Shown here one piece after another: positions 10,313 through 22,418 of a stretch of 64,000 nucleotides of DNA (the stretch's first letter is position 1; each line of letters begins with the position of its first letter). The translations under genes were made by a program, and so were the position numbers. This DNA comes from Dolomedes plantarius (taxonomy: Eukaryota > Arthropoda > Arachnida > Araneae > Dolomedidae), in the NCBI GenBank assembly GCA_907164885.2, contig OU015495.1:209571730-209635729 (forward strand), given 5' to 3'. The notes under the pieces were generated by a model. It saw only the letters and a list, made by a program, of their open reading frames with translations. It did not search any database and had not been told where the DNA came from.

Positions 10313-10689
10313 ACAAGCTTTTGCTTGGGAGTTACCGAAAATGGCAGAAAATCGAAAGTATTTAAAAATATGGACGGATGTTTTGGGTTCGTTCCACAGT
10401 TGTATCCAAAAATGAAGTTTTTTGTAGTGTAGTATTTCGAGATGTTGGTGAATTTAATAAATGTTTGTTTGTAGAATTACAGTCTGCTTATTATCGATTA
10501 TAAATTTTAAAAAGTCAACATCCCCCCGAAATGTCAAATAATGGTATTCATAACTAAAATGAATAGAAAGTTAGTTTCTGTGTGGAAATTATGAAAATTA
10601 ATCACCACAGAAATATTTCGCATCGTAATTTTAGAAAACATCAGTTTCCATATTCACGTCTTTCCATCAATCTCACTGAAGCAAAGTGG

Positions 10690-10925
10690 TTATGTATTTT
10701 AAATCTATTGTTACGTTGATAACTTATGCAAACGTAATTCGCTGATTGCTTTGGGTAGCTGAAACTAAACGTGAGAATTAATTATAATTCTGAGCATGTA
10801 AATAGCCACTTATCGCCAGTGTCCAGTGAAGTTCTCAGATATTAAAAGGACATGAACTGAATAAATAACAGTCCCTTATAACATATTAAATATTTGAAGT
10901 ATCCGTTATATTTGATAAATAGCTA
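10690..10925 (+). repeat. Dispersed repeat, copy 1
   Basis: Shares CTATTGTTACG, TTAATTATAATTCTGA and further blocks, in the same order, with 27675-27920. No ends or coding capacity are recognised. Confidence 0.5.
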
Positions 10926-11137
10926 TGTTCTTAATGAAAAGGGAGTTTTAATTAACTTGAATGTGCATTGTTGGGAGAAGCATTTAATTAAGAGATATAG
11001 GACGTGAGATTTTTTTAAAGCGCTCTATTTTTCTTCTGCATAAAATATACTATAGAGCTTTTATACTCTAAGTATGGTTACATTGCCAAATAAAACACTT
11101 TTATATTGTACAGCCTGTACGTACCCAACAGTACATA

Positions 11138-11782
11138 CCGGGTCCTAAAAAACCGACCTAAAATAATGTCCCAAAAATAATCGACGATTTGAAAAATCAA
11201 TTAAAGAAAAACGGAAGGTGATAGAAATGTACGGTTTGCTGCATTCTGCTTAGGGAACCAGGGAATTTATTCTCACCAATTTTCAAAATTAGTTACAAAG
11301 TTCGTCAACAGATGGCGCTGCTGACTGGGAAAAACTTTAAAACAATGTCTTTATAATAACCACCGTTTGCAGCAACAACGTGGCGCAGTCTGAGGACAAA
11401 ATTCGCAGACGCCCGTGCAAACATTTCAGTTTGAATGTTCTGACAAGCAGCAGAGATGTATTGTTCCAGTTCATTTGCAGTTTGTTGATTGTCACGGTAC
11501 ACCTGGTCTGTCAAGTACCCCTAAAGAAAAAAATCGCATGGTGTCAAATCTGGCGAATAGGGAGGCCAATCCATGCCACTTTGCGTATGCTTCTTGCTTT
11601 GAAAACATTGTTTTTCCACTCGGCAGCGCCATCTGTTGACGAACTTTGTAACTAATTTTGAAAATTGGTGAGAATAAATTCCCTGGTTGCCTAAGCAGAA
11701 TGCAGCAAACCGTACATTTTTATCACCTTCCGTTTTTCTTTAATTGATTTTTCAAATCGTCGGTCATTTTTGGGACACCCGG
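11138..11782 (-). mobile_element. Deleted mariner-like element with long TIRs
   Basis: The arms (outer CCGGGTCC / CCGGGTGTCC, inner TTAATTGATTTTTCAAATCG) match over roughly 180 bp. They are flanked by TA at 11136-11137 and 11783-11784. Inside, on the minus strand, is the remnant of a mariner-type transposase C-terminus: MDWPPYSPD near 11575, then a frame (11514-11305) reading TDQVYRDNQQTANELEQYI. The N-terminal half is missing. It is a non-autonomous derivative. Confidence 0.7.
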
Positions 11783-12075
11783 TATGTAGTTCATGTTTAA
11801 ATTTCTCGGAATGGAGTTCTTTCTATGATTCCTTATCTGTAAAAGGATTTATTCAAAAATTCTAATAGGGAAAGTTCCTTACATCAACAGAACTGCGCAA
11901 TTGGAGGGCCGTTAACTGGAGCGATGTCAAAACCTTATTTAAATCCCGTGTGCGAGTAGACGCCTTGTTATAGCTCCTGATCGTTGGAAAGTGCGAATAT
12001 AAGCCGTTAGCCGACTGCTTGGAAAAACAATCATGATCGTTGAAGAAAATAAGTTAGAATAAACATATAAATAAA

Positions 12076-12214
12076 CTTGCTGAAAACCTGCACTTCGCTA
12101 CGGAGTACATTCAAATTAAATACAACGGTCAATGTATGCATTTAATGCCAAAAAAATAAATATATATATATATATATTTATAATAAATACAATGATCAAT
12201 GTATACAATTGATG

Positions 12215-12299
<85 letters not shown>

Positions 12300-12791
12300 A
12301 AAAAATCGTAAGGGATATTTATTTTTTTGTATAATATCCAATCGTCTGCTGCATTAGAAAGAAAAGAAAAATATTTTGTTGTCTATTTAGTTGTTATGCA
12401 CGTGACGATAAATTTATTTAAAGTACCAGAAAAAGAAATCACGTGATCGGCATTTAATAAATTAAATTCTAAAAATGAATCTTTAAAAATTCATCAAAAT
12501 TCAGAAAATCGAGGTAAAGATTCGAAAAAGATCACATTTTAAAGGAATTTTTAGGATCTTTGTCGTGATGTAAATTTTATAACCCTCAAATTATTATTTT
12601 AAATGCAAACTGTAAAAAAGTTACAAAAACCACTTAAAAATTTAATTTAAAAAAAATCTAAGAAGAATTTTTGAAAACTCTTTCTTACTGCACCCCTACA
12701 CCATAAGAAAAATAGCCATGCAACATTTCAGCCCTTTAGGTCCAGCGGTTTGGTCTGTGCGTTGTATGTCAGTGAGTCAGTTACGGAACTG

Positions 12792-12841
<50 letters not shown>

Positions 12842-12842
12842 A
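12076..12842 (-). mobile_element. Family A Helitron copy 4
   Basis: The minus-orientation copy has a terminus mutated to CAAG (plus-strand CTTG at 12076-12079) and a diverged hairpin arm. The usual family A body includes an internal (TA)n (12216-12296) and a TA-rich 5' end (12793-12838). It is non-coding. Confidence 0.6.
12216..12296. repeat. (TA)n microsatellite
   Basis: Internal TA tract of Helitron copy 4. Confidence 0.95.
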
Positions 12843-13630
12843 AAAATATAATTGCCGGAGTGCATACAGTTTTGAGGGCCTTATAAGATTGTAAAAATAT
12901 ATGACCGTGCAAATGGTGAAGTGACAGTTCCGATGTCACCTGAAGGATTCAGTGGTTAGAACATCTCTCTCGAAGAAACTTAAAAAGATTCTTAGGTCCT
13001 GGAAGACAGTCTTAACAAGTTTGAATTTGTTCAGTTCTTTACCTTTTAACACTGAGAATTATTGACTTTTGAATGTCGTTAGAAATCAATCTAATGTCCT
13101 TCTGTCTACGCCTGATGTCAATACTACTAATTACTAGACTATCTAACAGATGGCTCCTACATTAAGTAAAATAATGTTCATAGGCCCATTGAAACAGATT
13201 GACAAGTCTTACACACTTCAAGTATATTTACTTTTACTAAAATGTTATTGTATATTGAAATGAGAGAGCGATTTCAAATAAAATATAATGTGGTTTTATA
13301 ACGCTTCAGTTCAGATATTCACGTATCTAGTCTGTGGGTATTTACTTTTAAATAAAGGTCATTAAACCTGAGGCAGATAACTTTATGGTCGGCCCTTAAC
13401 TGGTATATAAAAATTAATAAAAGTTTCTATAAATCCACTGAAAGAACGCTAAAATATTAACCAGCTTTGGGCATTCTTTCTTCAGGTAGCAGAACATTAC
13501 ATGCAAGTTTTACTAAGGTCAAATAAGAGATGTAACGATTTTGTTTATACTCTTAAATATAAATATGGAATCATTAGAAATTTCCAGAAAAACTCCATAT
13601 GCCTGAGGGACTGTAGGGATAAGAAAAGCA

Positions 13631-13721
<91 letters not shown>

Positions 13722-14446
13722 GACAGAATTTCTTATTCAGGAGGACATAGCGCAGAAACGAAGCAGAGAAACAAAGCATTTTAAATCAGAAAGCAGGGAG
13801 AAATTTTATGGACTAATGTCTTGCCTTGGTGAGACCAGTCATTTTCCAAGCCTGTAACAGGAAGCAAATCAATGCTTTACGAAATAGAATACTTCAGAAA
13901 GGAAATTAATGCGGTAAATAATTTAGAAATCTAAAAAATGCGACTTCGCCAAAGGTCGGAATAGTTTTACAGTCAATCAGGTAACAGTTCATGTTATGTT
14001 TCTTAGAAGATTGAAAATATGTGTCGATTGATAATTTGAGAGCCCCTGGCGTCATATTAAGAGTTCGGTGAGTAGAATGTCTCTCTCGAAAAGAAATGAA
14101 AAGGATCTTAGGTCCTGGGAGACAGTCTTTGAAAGTTGGAGATTATGCAGTGCTTTATTATTTTATACTTAGAATTATTTCTATGCGTTTCTTGTTATCG
14201 AGCTTTATTGTCGCTATTATTTTGCTAGTATATCTTTGATACCTGTTTCACTCCCTAATTTCATCTCCTTTCACTTTGTTTAGTTTTCCACTTTAGTATC
14301 TCAAATTTGGTATGTTAGTGTCGTTGTCTCATTACGTCCCTCTGAATTAACGAGCATGAGGTCATTTTTTCCCCTCTCACACTTTTGGTCTCAATTTTCT
14401 TTCGATAAATTTCTCCTTTAGAAAATAATTTCCATTTTTACATGTA
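12843..14446. other. Non-coding; diverged direct repeat and (TA)n
   Basis: Blocks at 12925-13070 and 14040-14190 share CATCTCTCTCGAA-like and CTTAGGTCCTGG sequences in the same order. A pure (TA)n lies at 13630-13718. No gene is recognised. Confidence 0.5.
13630..13718. repeat. (TA)n microsatellite
   Basis: An almost pure TA tract with one CA step near 13649. Confidence 0.95.
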
Positions 14447-14897
14447 CAGGGTGTCCATAATTAAATTTCCCTACTTTAAAGTTGTCTACAGCCGAAACTA
14501 TTGTTCAGAAAGTTATGAAATTTTGTGTAGGACATATTGAAGGGATGGGAATTTGTTTGGGCGAATAAAAAAATTAGTTCAAAATTTCACCACCAGAGGT
14601 GGTTTTCGATGAATTGCACATTTACGACTGGTTCTTTACTCAAGATTTCCCCATCTTTTTATCCATAGGTCACCCTAACACAATAACTCATACTCATTAA
14701 ACTTTACAATCTTTAAAGTGATTGCAAAGTCGATCGGAAACTTGTTCGATAACTAATTTTCGGACAAAAGATTTGAAGGAGCGAGGAAGAAACAAATATG
14801 CAAATTAATTTTTATCGACGTAGAGCAGAAGCTGTTATAAAACCTAGAAACTTTCATGGAGATTTTGTTTTCAGTGTGATTGCTTTTGCTAATCAGA

Positions 14898-16301
14898 ATG
14901 TCCTCGTTACGATTACCAGATCGAGCTTTGTTAGTAAAATTGTTTTACCGAAACGATAATTCAGCACTAGTTGCTCTACGAGTTTGCTACTAGTTGCTCT
15001 ATGAGTTTGCTACTAGTTGCTCTATGAGTTTGCTACTAGTTGCTCTACTAGTTGCTCTACGAGTTTGCTACTAGTTGCTCTACTAGTTGCTCTACGAGTT
15101 TGCTACTAGTTGCTCTACTAGTTGTTCTACGAGTTTGCTACTAGTTGCTCTACTAGTTGCTCTACGAGTTTGCTACTAGTTGCTCTATGAGTTTGCTACT
15201 AGTTGCTCTACTAGTTGTTCTACGAGTTTGCTACTAGTTGCTCTACTAGTTGCTCTACGAGTTTGCTACTAGTTGCTCTACGAGTTTGAAGGGGATACGA
15301 AAAGGTCCATTGACTGTTAAAGGTCTACGATTAATGGCGGCCAAATTTGAAGAAACTGGTTCTTTTAACATTCGTTCTGGAAGAGGAAGGAAACCTGTTT
15401 CCGCAGAAGCTGTAGAGAAGGTTGCAATTCAGGTGCTAGAGGATGAAGCTTCCAACGAACAGGCTAGTACAAGTGTCCGTCGTGTGGCAGAAGCATTGGA
15501 CCTGCCCGTTCAACTGTCCAGAAGGTGATGCGGAATATCCTCTTGTATTATCCGTACAAACTTCAATTTGTGCAGAGGTTGCTTACACATGATTTCGAGA
15601 CTCGACAGCGGTTCTCACTTCAGTTTCTTGCTCGCTTTGAGGTTGAGGCAGAATGGCCTTGGAATATCCTCTGGACAGACGAAGCACACTTGTATTTGGA
15701 CGGTTCGGTGAATACTCACAACTGCCGAATTTGGGAACCAGAAAAATCAGCGTTTAATCTTAGATGTTCCGATGCATTCACCGAAAGTAACCGTGTGGTG
15801 TGGATTTTCTGCATTTTTTATTCTCGGCCCGTATTTCTTCGAGGAATTAAGTCTTAGAGGTCCAGCAACATGCTCGGTCACCGGGGAGCTATATGCATCC
15901 TTGTTACTGAATAAAAATTTTCCGGATCTGCAATCACGTCAGTGCCTTTCACGCACAATTTTTTATGCAAGATGGAGCACCTCCACTCATTAGCCTTCGT
16001 GTTAAGAACGTTCTTAAAAAATTCCTTTACAGAAGAACGTGTCAACAGCCGCCACTTTCCTAATGTGTGGCCTCCCCGATCCCCAGATCTCAACCCATGC
16101 GACTTTTGGCTTTGGGGGCATGTGAAACATCTAGTCAGTCTTGATAAACCAAGAACTATACCTGATCTGAAAGACAGCATTTCACGACATGTTCCCAGCA
16201 TTTCCCCGGACACACTGAGGTCAACTGTAGAACATGCTATCCTGCGATTTAAAATGGTAGCTGAAAATGATGGCCGTCATATTGAACCTGTCTTGTTGTA
16301 A
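14898..16301 (+). pseudogene. Mariner-like transposase, frameshifted
   Basis: It starts ATG at 14898 (MSSLRLPDRALLVKLFYRND) and ends at TAA 16299-16301. After about 28 residues the frame enters a 23/35-bp minisatellite full of stops, then resumes with a helix-turn-helix-like region (LTVKGLRLMAAKFEETGSF). The catalytic part follows with WTDEAH (first Asp), a QDGAPP-type motif near 15965-15985, and SPDLNPCDFWLWG (third Asp near 16100). At least three frameshifts separate these blocks. One lies between the second and third Asp, so the spacing (about 41-42 residues if joined) is uncertain. C-terminal sequence continues to MVAENDGRHIEPVLL, typical of mariner relatives. It is not functional. Confidence 0.8.
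14966..15288 (+). repeat. Minisatellite inside transposase gene
   Basis: About 323 bp of 23-bp units (CTACTAGTTGCTCTACGAGT plus TTG) alternate with 35-bp units that contain an extra CTCTACTAGTTG step. The unit resembles the coding sequence at its left edge (GCACTAGTTGCTCTACGA), so it seems to have grown from that codon run by slippage or unequal exchange. Confidence 0.9.
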
Positions 16302-16334
16302 GAATTTTTTTTATCAATAGTAAATGTTGGCTAA

Positions 16335-17171
16335 CTATATACCATAAGACAACGCAAACATTGGCATTCGCTTATGACATCGCTTTAGTAGTTAGATCCA
16401 GAATCTATGTCGCAGAAGCATTAAATTTATTAGAAGCCGAAGCAAGGAAATTAGGCCTAACTATAAATGAAAATAAAACTAAAAATTTTTAGAAATTACC
16501 TTTAAATACCTTACCCATTGCCATTGGCTGTAAACAACTACACTTTCGAAAATAACACAGTTCAAATATCTTGGAACTATCGTCAATAATATCACTGATA
16601 TATCTGTTGAAATTAATAACAGGCTTTATATGGCAAATAGATGTTACCATGGCCTCAAAAATAAGTTTAAATCTCGAATCATTGGCCGCAACACTAAAAT
16701 TAATGTATATAAAACTCTATTACGACCCATCATACAATATGGCTGCGAGTACTGGGCAATGACTAAATCTAATGAAAATAATCTATTGATCTTCGAGCGC
16801 AAAATATTAAGAAAAATATTTGGCGCAATTTGCGAAAATGGTGTTTGGAGATCAATGTTTAATCACGAAATCTACCGAAAATTCAGACAACCTGACATTT
16901 TCAAGGTCATAAAAAGCCACTGGATTCGATGGTTGGGTCATATATACAGGGCTTAAGACACAAATCCAATAAAAAAGCTCACATTTACCAAAGCTATGGG
17001 AGCTAGAAAGCGAGGAAGGCCATCAAGTAGGTGGCTTGATGCCGTTGAGAATGATATAAAAGCTATATATAGGGGAGACTAGAGGAGTATTGCCTTAGAT
17101 AGGGCCAGATGGCATAAACTTATTGCGATGGCCTTGACCAGCAGTAGGCTGTAGGGTCCCAGAAGTAGAAG
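16335..17171 (+). mobile_element. 5'-truncated LINE insertion
   Basis: An 837-bp segment lies between two copies of AAATGTTGGCTAA (16322-16334 and 17172-17184), a perfect 13-bp target duplication. It ends in a purine-rich tail (AGAAGTAGAAG). It encodes the end of a non-LTR reverse transcriptase related to the one at 57120-58413. The orientation matches the host mariner. Confidence 0.85.
16340..17150 (+). pseudogene. Non-LTR reverse transcriptase, C-terminal relic
   Basis: The frame begins at the catalytic box, which reads FAYDIALV where FADDIDII is expected, so one of the two key aspartates is lost. Then come LGLTINENKTK, FKYLGTI and YGCEYWAM, and a longer open stretch (16630-16956) ending RWLGHIYRA and a stop. 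A frame with KRGRPSSRWLDAVEND follows. Frameshifts and stops show that it is dead. This module order matches arthropod RTE-type and related LINEs. The endonuclease and most of the RT are absent. Confidence 0.75.
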
Positions 17172-17516
17172 AAATGTTGGCTAAATGTATAATTCATCAA
17201 ACACTCCTTCTGGTGGTGAAATTTTGAACTAATTTTTTTATTCGCTCAAACAAATTCCCATCTCTTCAATATATCCTACACAAAATTTAATAACTGTCTA
17301 AACAGTAGTTTCGACTGTAGACATCTTTAAAGTAGAAAAATTTTATTATGGACACCCTGTACATTACAGAATTCAAGAGCATAGTCATTGTAATTTGTTC
17401 CCGGAGGCATTTGGGCCTAATAGTAATATGCTTAAATTAATATTGCAACTATGAGATCGAAACTGCCTGCGTTTTTATGGTTTAATAGTGGATTTTCAGA
17501 AGCTTTTATTAACTAA

Positions 17517-18063
17517 CTAGAAGGTAACCCGTCATTTTGACGTCATAATACTAATAATGACGTAAAAATGGAAAAAGTATATGAAAGTTAAAAAATATCC
17601 CGAATTATCTAACAATATTGCATTTAATCCACACCTTGTAAAAGCAAACGCTTTCATTATTTTTTATTTATTTAGTTTTTCATGCGATTGGAGTAGTAGA
17701 CTGCCATCCAGTTTTTTACAGCTCACTACGCGATATGAATACTTGAGCTACTTGATTCATTCACATTCAAGTTTGTTTACTTTCAGAATTCATCGCAAAA
17801 GTAAACAGATTTTTAAAAACTGTTAAATATACAGCTAAAAGCATCCAATTTTTTTAGTTCTGAATGTTTTATAGAAAAATAGTCTGAACAAACGTGATTT
17901 GATGGAGAAGATATTAGTGTTTAGGTAAGAATAAATTCTGATCCTCATTTGAAATTGAAATTAAGCCTATCTCGGCTGTTTGTTTACTGAGGGCTTCAAT
18001 TGAAAGATGAGTACAGCTCGGAAGTGTTATACAGAGACAACGGCTATTATATATATAACTAGA
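17517..18063 (-). mobile_element. Non-autonomous Helitron, family C copy 1
   Basis: Minus orientation: 5' A|TCTAGTTATATATATAATAG. The 3' end has a CGTCA/TGACG hairpin followed by GGTTACCTT and CTAG next to T. The 3' region holds TGACGTCA about 20 bases from a second, mutated copy. It is non-coding, 547 bp. A longer copy is at 41638-42340. Confidence 0.6.
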
Positions 18064-19663
18064 TCTCTTTCAGATATTCCATTCATCTGAGTCACGACTC
18101 ATTGAATTAATAAATATATAACGGTAAATGTTTAAAAGTGTCCAGAATGCTGATACACAAACACAAAATATTCTGTTGATGTGAGATGGGTGAATTTTAT
18201 TGAACGAAAAATGGCTGATTATAACATGCTGTGATATAAAATTTAGCGATTCACAATGGAAGCTGCCAATAGAAATGGAACAAAAAGATGAAGTAGAACA
18301 GATTGAATCAATGCACTACACAAGCATCAAAAAAGTATCCCAAGGTATTCTTCGTATAAGATTACCTTATTAATTTTAATTTACTATTTATCTTTAATTT
18401 TTTAAATGAAAAATTTCTCAGGTTATATTAATTGGCTATCTGCATAGAACAAATATGTTACAGGTGCCTATCTTAGTTGTTTTACGTCAAATTAAAATAC
18501 ATTTTTTTAAACAAAAAATAAGTTTTGAAAGTTTTGTCGTAAAAATATAATTTTGTAAGAAAATAAGGATTCGTGAAAAAAAAATTCATAAAGAAATACC
18601 TAGTTGTTAATTCAATTATATTTTCACAAAATCTAAAATTTCTGCTGAAATATTACAAAATTACTTTACCTATTACAGCATTCCCTACAGAGAGGTTGCA
18701 TATTAGACTTTAATATATTGTTTCTCGTCCAATATTTGTGACTAATTTTCGAGAATAAGAAGAATTATTTAAAAAAAACATTCCTAAAAGTAAATCATAT
18801 TTTGCCCTTAAAGAAAATGCAATTTAATGCCATAAATAAATAATTCATTTATAATGTACATTATGCATTTTTCAAGAGAAGAAACTTTTAACAATGCGCT
18901 TTAATTAATCCCTAGGCTGTGAATTAATTAAATTATACTTTATTTTTATATATTTAAAATTACGTCCTAAGTTAACAATCTCTGCTAATTCTCTTTTGAG
19001 AGCTAAAATAAACAAAAGAAATTATGATTCTGAAAGAGCATTACATCATTTGTCTGCCCAATCTCTTAAAAAATATTTAAAAAATTCTGAATCATTAATT
19101 ATAGACCAGGCAATTATAAAAGAATATGTATTTAATATTTTCCTTTGTATCATTTACGTGGAAGCAGACAATTAAAAGTTAATTAAAAGTATCTATTGTA
19201 AAAGGCTCAGTTTAAAAATAGTGCTTAGATGAATTTTAAAGAATATTGCCTAGGCATTAATATTATCAGTTCCAGAGAAAAACCTAGCTATATAATTAAC
19301 ATATAATAAAGTAAATTATATAATTTATTGTTCAAGTGATTTTTATAGACATTTGCGATACCAAACATTATAACTTTGCTTACATGCATAACAAATTAGT
19401 CGTAAATTTAACATGTCAGTCTATTTTCTAATTTTGAACTTCGTCAAGGGCACGAGGGATTTGGATTATGGCAATTTTAAGATGTTTCCGATGAGTTCCA
19501 TTGTTTTTTGATGCAATGTAATTCAATATTAATGACACAAACAGCGAAGCAAAAAGTTAGGTGCATTTTCAATAAAAGCAAAATAGCTCATTTCTCCAGT
19601 GGCTAGTCTACAAATAATAAACTTGATATAACTACTCACCCCGAAATCTACGCTTATGTAGTA
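18064..19663. other. AT-rich intergenic; one possible small exon
   Basis: Almost featureless AT-rich DNA. The only coding-like patch is 18247-18344, treated in the findings. Confidence 0.4.
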
Positions 19664-20363
19664 CTAGCTGAAAACCCGCGCTTCGCTACGGAGTACATTC
19701 AAATTAAATACAACGGTCAACGTATGCAATTTATGCCAAAAAATAAATATATATATTTATAATAAATGCGATGATCAATGTATACAATTGATGTAAAATA
19801 TATATCTATCTATATATATATATTTATAAAAAAATCGTAAGGGATATGCATTTTTTTTGGATAATATCCAATCGTCTGCTGCATTCGAAAGAGAAAAAAA
19901 TATTTTTTTTTGTCTATTTAGTTGTTACGCACGTGACGATAAATTTATTGAAAGTACCAGAAAAAGAAATCACGTGATCAGCATTTAATAAATTAAATTC
20001 TAAAAATTAATCTTTAAAAAGTTACCAAAAATCAGGAAATGGAGGTAAAAATTCGACAAAAATTTCATTTTGAAGGAATTTTTATGATCTTTCTCGTGAT
20101 ATAAATTTTATAACCCTCAATGTATTATTTTAAATGCAAACGCAAAAAAAGTTTAAAAAACAGATTAAAAATTTAATTTAAAAAAATCTAAGAAGAATTT
20201 TTGAAAAATCTTTCTTAGTGCACCCCTACACTATTAGAAGAATCGCCATGCAAAATTTCAGCCCTTTAGGTCTAGCGGTTTGGTCTGTGCGTTGTATGTC
20301 AGTCAGTCAGTCAGTCAGTGAATGAATGAGTCAGTTACGGAACTGTTATATGTATATACAAGA
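19664..20363 (-). mobile_element. Family A Helitron copy 5
   Basis: The minus-orientation copy has CTAG at 19664-19667, a hairpin with stem CCCG/CGGG-like arms, the conserved interior and a 5' AACAGTTCCGTAACTGACTC block. The internal TA tract is short here. The extreme 5' end is uncertain by a few bases. Confidence 0.65.
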
Positions 20364-21620
20364 AAACTGGAGATTTTGTTTGTTATTACTTTTAATTCTA
20401 CTAATGTGGCGCAATCTCCATGTTAATATGTATCATATTTATTTGAGCTATGAGCGTAAAAGGAGCGTAGGGTCGGAATTCATTCACATTCCGAGTTTCG
20501 ATTCTCCTCTTTATTTTGAGTTAACTCGCCATCAGTTTTGATCAATTCTCTTACGTAATCTATTAAATAACCTTGAATTGGTTTGGCGTTGGAAAGACAA
20601 GCATTTTAATCACGTATCTGACGTGAATTGTAAGTTTTAAAGTAACTTCAAGTATTATATTCTGATTGGCTTAAGCTAGTTAGTGGTCTGGGCTCTCGGA
20701 ATGAAGCTAAATTTTGGTTCTTGCTTTCGGATCAATCGTTTCTCAAAATTTTAATGTGTTGAACTTCGATAATCTAGAATGCTCCCATCCCCTCTCCCGA
20801 TAGAAAGTAAAGTGACAAAATTTGTTGCTAGGTGCTTGAATCAGTTAATTCTGCTTGTCTTCCCATGCCTCCCCATGTTGAACTGTGTAAATTTTTCCTC
20901 TTAGTATTTCCTTATCACCGATTAGAAAATGCGTAGTTTTGAATTTTTTCTTTTCATGTGTAGGTAGACATTAATATTAAAAAAAATGCGTATTTTATTA
21001 AAATTAAGATTTGTATGGAGTTAATGTTTTACAGTACAGTAAATTGTTAACGTCTTTCTTGAAAAGAAAAAAAGTTTCTTTAAACAAATTCAAGCTAAAG
21101 ATTGTTGAAAAGCACGCGCATTGCATTTAAAGGCAAAAAACTCTGAAAGCTGTTTTCTATCAGTCAGATCAAAGCCGCGATTAAGTAACAGCGTCTTGTT
21201 TTTGTCAAAACTATATATTAGAGTCGAGGACAAAGCAGAGTTTCAAGAGATCTAGCAGAGGAACGTATTCTTTTAGCTCCTATTTAAATCTCTCAGATAT
21301 AGATTTTGTAGCACTTTTGAATTTTAAGCATTTTATGTATGTCACTAATATTAATCAATTTGTTTAATTACCCCTATAACGGATTAATATTAGACAAATA
21401 CGTTGTCTCATTTTGAAATCCAACCCCAGTTTGGTTTGGTTTGGTTTGGTATGGAGCGCTACGGTAAATTTTTGCTGCACTAAGTATATCTTACCCCACT
21501 AAAATCCTACAGATATCAAACCTGATCAAGCATTTTATGTTCCCGTGTCATAATATTGTTTTTTTTAAGACAGTCTTTTGATGTATGTATATTAATGGAT
21601 AGTTTATTTTTTATGGTAAT
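20364..21620. other. Intergenic, no gene seen
   Basis: Mostly AT-rich. A short (TTTGG)n run lies near 21430-21450. No domain, RNA gene or element end was recognised. Confidence 0.45.
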
Positions 21621-21853
21621 GTAGGGAGGCAACAACCACAACAATATAGGATGTAAACAACATTTATTGTACCTGGGCTATATATTACAACGATCAAAAT
21701 AAACAGTACGATAGGGACGTCTTCCCGTCTCATACTACAGCTATCGTCTGCCGGTTAGTGGCGGGATTACGTCATGCTGGCGCATGTAGTGACATCACAC
21801 AGACAGTAGCGCCGCGTAATGCTTGGAGATGGGGTTGAAGTTCGCACAGTAAC
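21621..21853 (-). mobile_element. Possible solo LTR
   Basis: On the minus strand it starts TGTTACTGTGCG and ends GCCTCCCTACA. It is GC-richer than its surroundings and contains AATAAA near the 3' part. The length (233 bp), TG...CA ends and a polyadenylation signal fit a solo LTR. I could not see a clean target duplication, so this is tentative. Confidence 0.4.
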
Positions 21854-22418
21854 ATTATATATCATATAGAATCTTCAAGCTTATATAACAGGAATTCAGC
21901 TCCTAACTTTATTTTTCTTTTTATATAAGATTCCATATGACAATTTATATTCTTCTCTGTCTTATTGAAGTAAACACATAGTTTATCTTTAAGTACAGCT
22001 ATAACACGGGAGTTACGTTCCAAAATATTGCCGTGTTATGCGACTCCGTGTTATACGAAACAAAGAACTAGTACGAAAATGGGGGGGGGGGGTTAGGTTC
22101 CAAAAATTAAAAAAACATGCTTTTATATTTTCATAATTAAGGCAAATATCTTTATTAAAATTGTCTTAAGAAGTAATACATATTAATGTGGATTAAACAA
22201 TGTTTTCTTCGTCATCTCTAAGCACTAACCAAGAAAGATGTAACCAAGGAAGTTTTCTCTTTGGCAAGATATCCTTATCCTCTGAGCATTTTTCTGCATT
22301 ATCTTCAGATACATACTCTACCTTTAGCAAAAAATCTACTATTTTAGATTGCTTGCTTTTAGTTAAAAGATCCTTATAAATTTCCTTATATGGTGCTAAG
22401 CACTTATGAAGTTCTCTT

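Larger units (their letters stand above)
9329..11137. other. Non-coding, AT-rich
   Basis: The first 150 bp contains two copies of the TTTGTGACA motif that also occurs left of the nested Helitron. No gene is recognised. The stretch at 10690-10925 matches 27675-27920 (see findings), and a perfect hairpin lies at 10280-10312. Confidence 0.45.
14447..17359 (+). mobile_element. Long-TIR mariner-like element, 2.9 kb
   Basis: The ends CAGGGTGTCCATAAT and their reverse complement are flanked by TA (14445-14446, 17360-17361). The arms match over about 190 bp (to TTCACCACCAGA and beyond). The element carries a broken transposase (14898-16301), a minisatellite in its 5' coding part, and a LINE fragment inserted after the stop codon (16335-17171). 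Without the LINE it would be about 2.06 kb. Confidence 0.85.

Noticed and set aside
14966..15288. CRISPR-like array
   Set aside because: Units are contiguous with no unique spacers. It is a minisatellite in a eukaryotic transposon.
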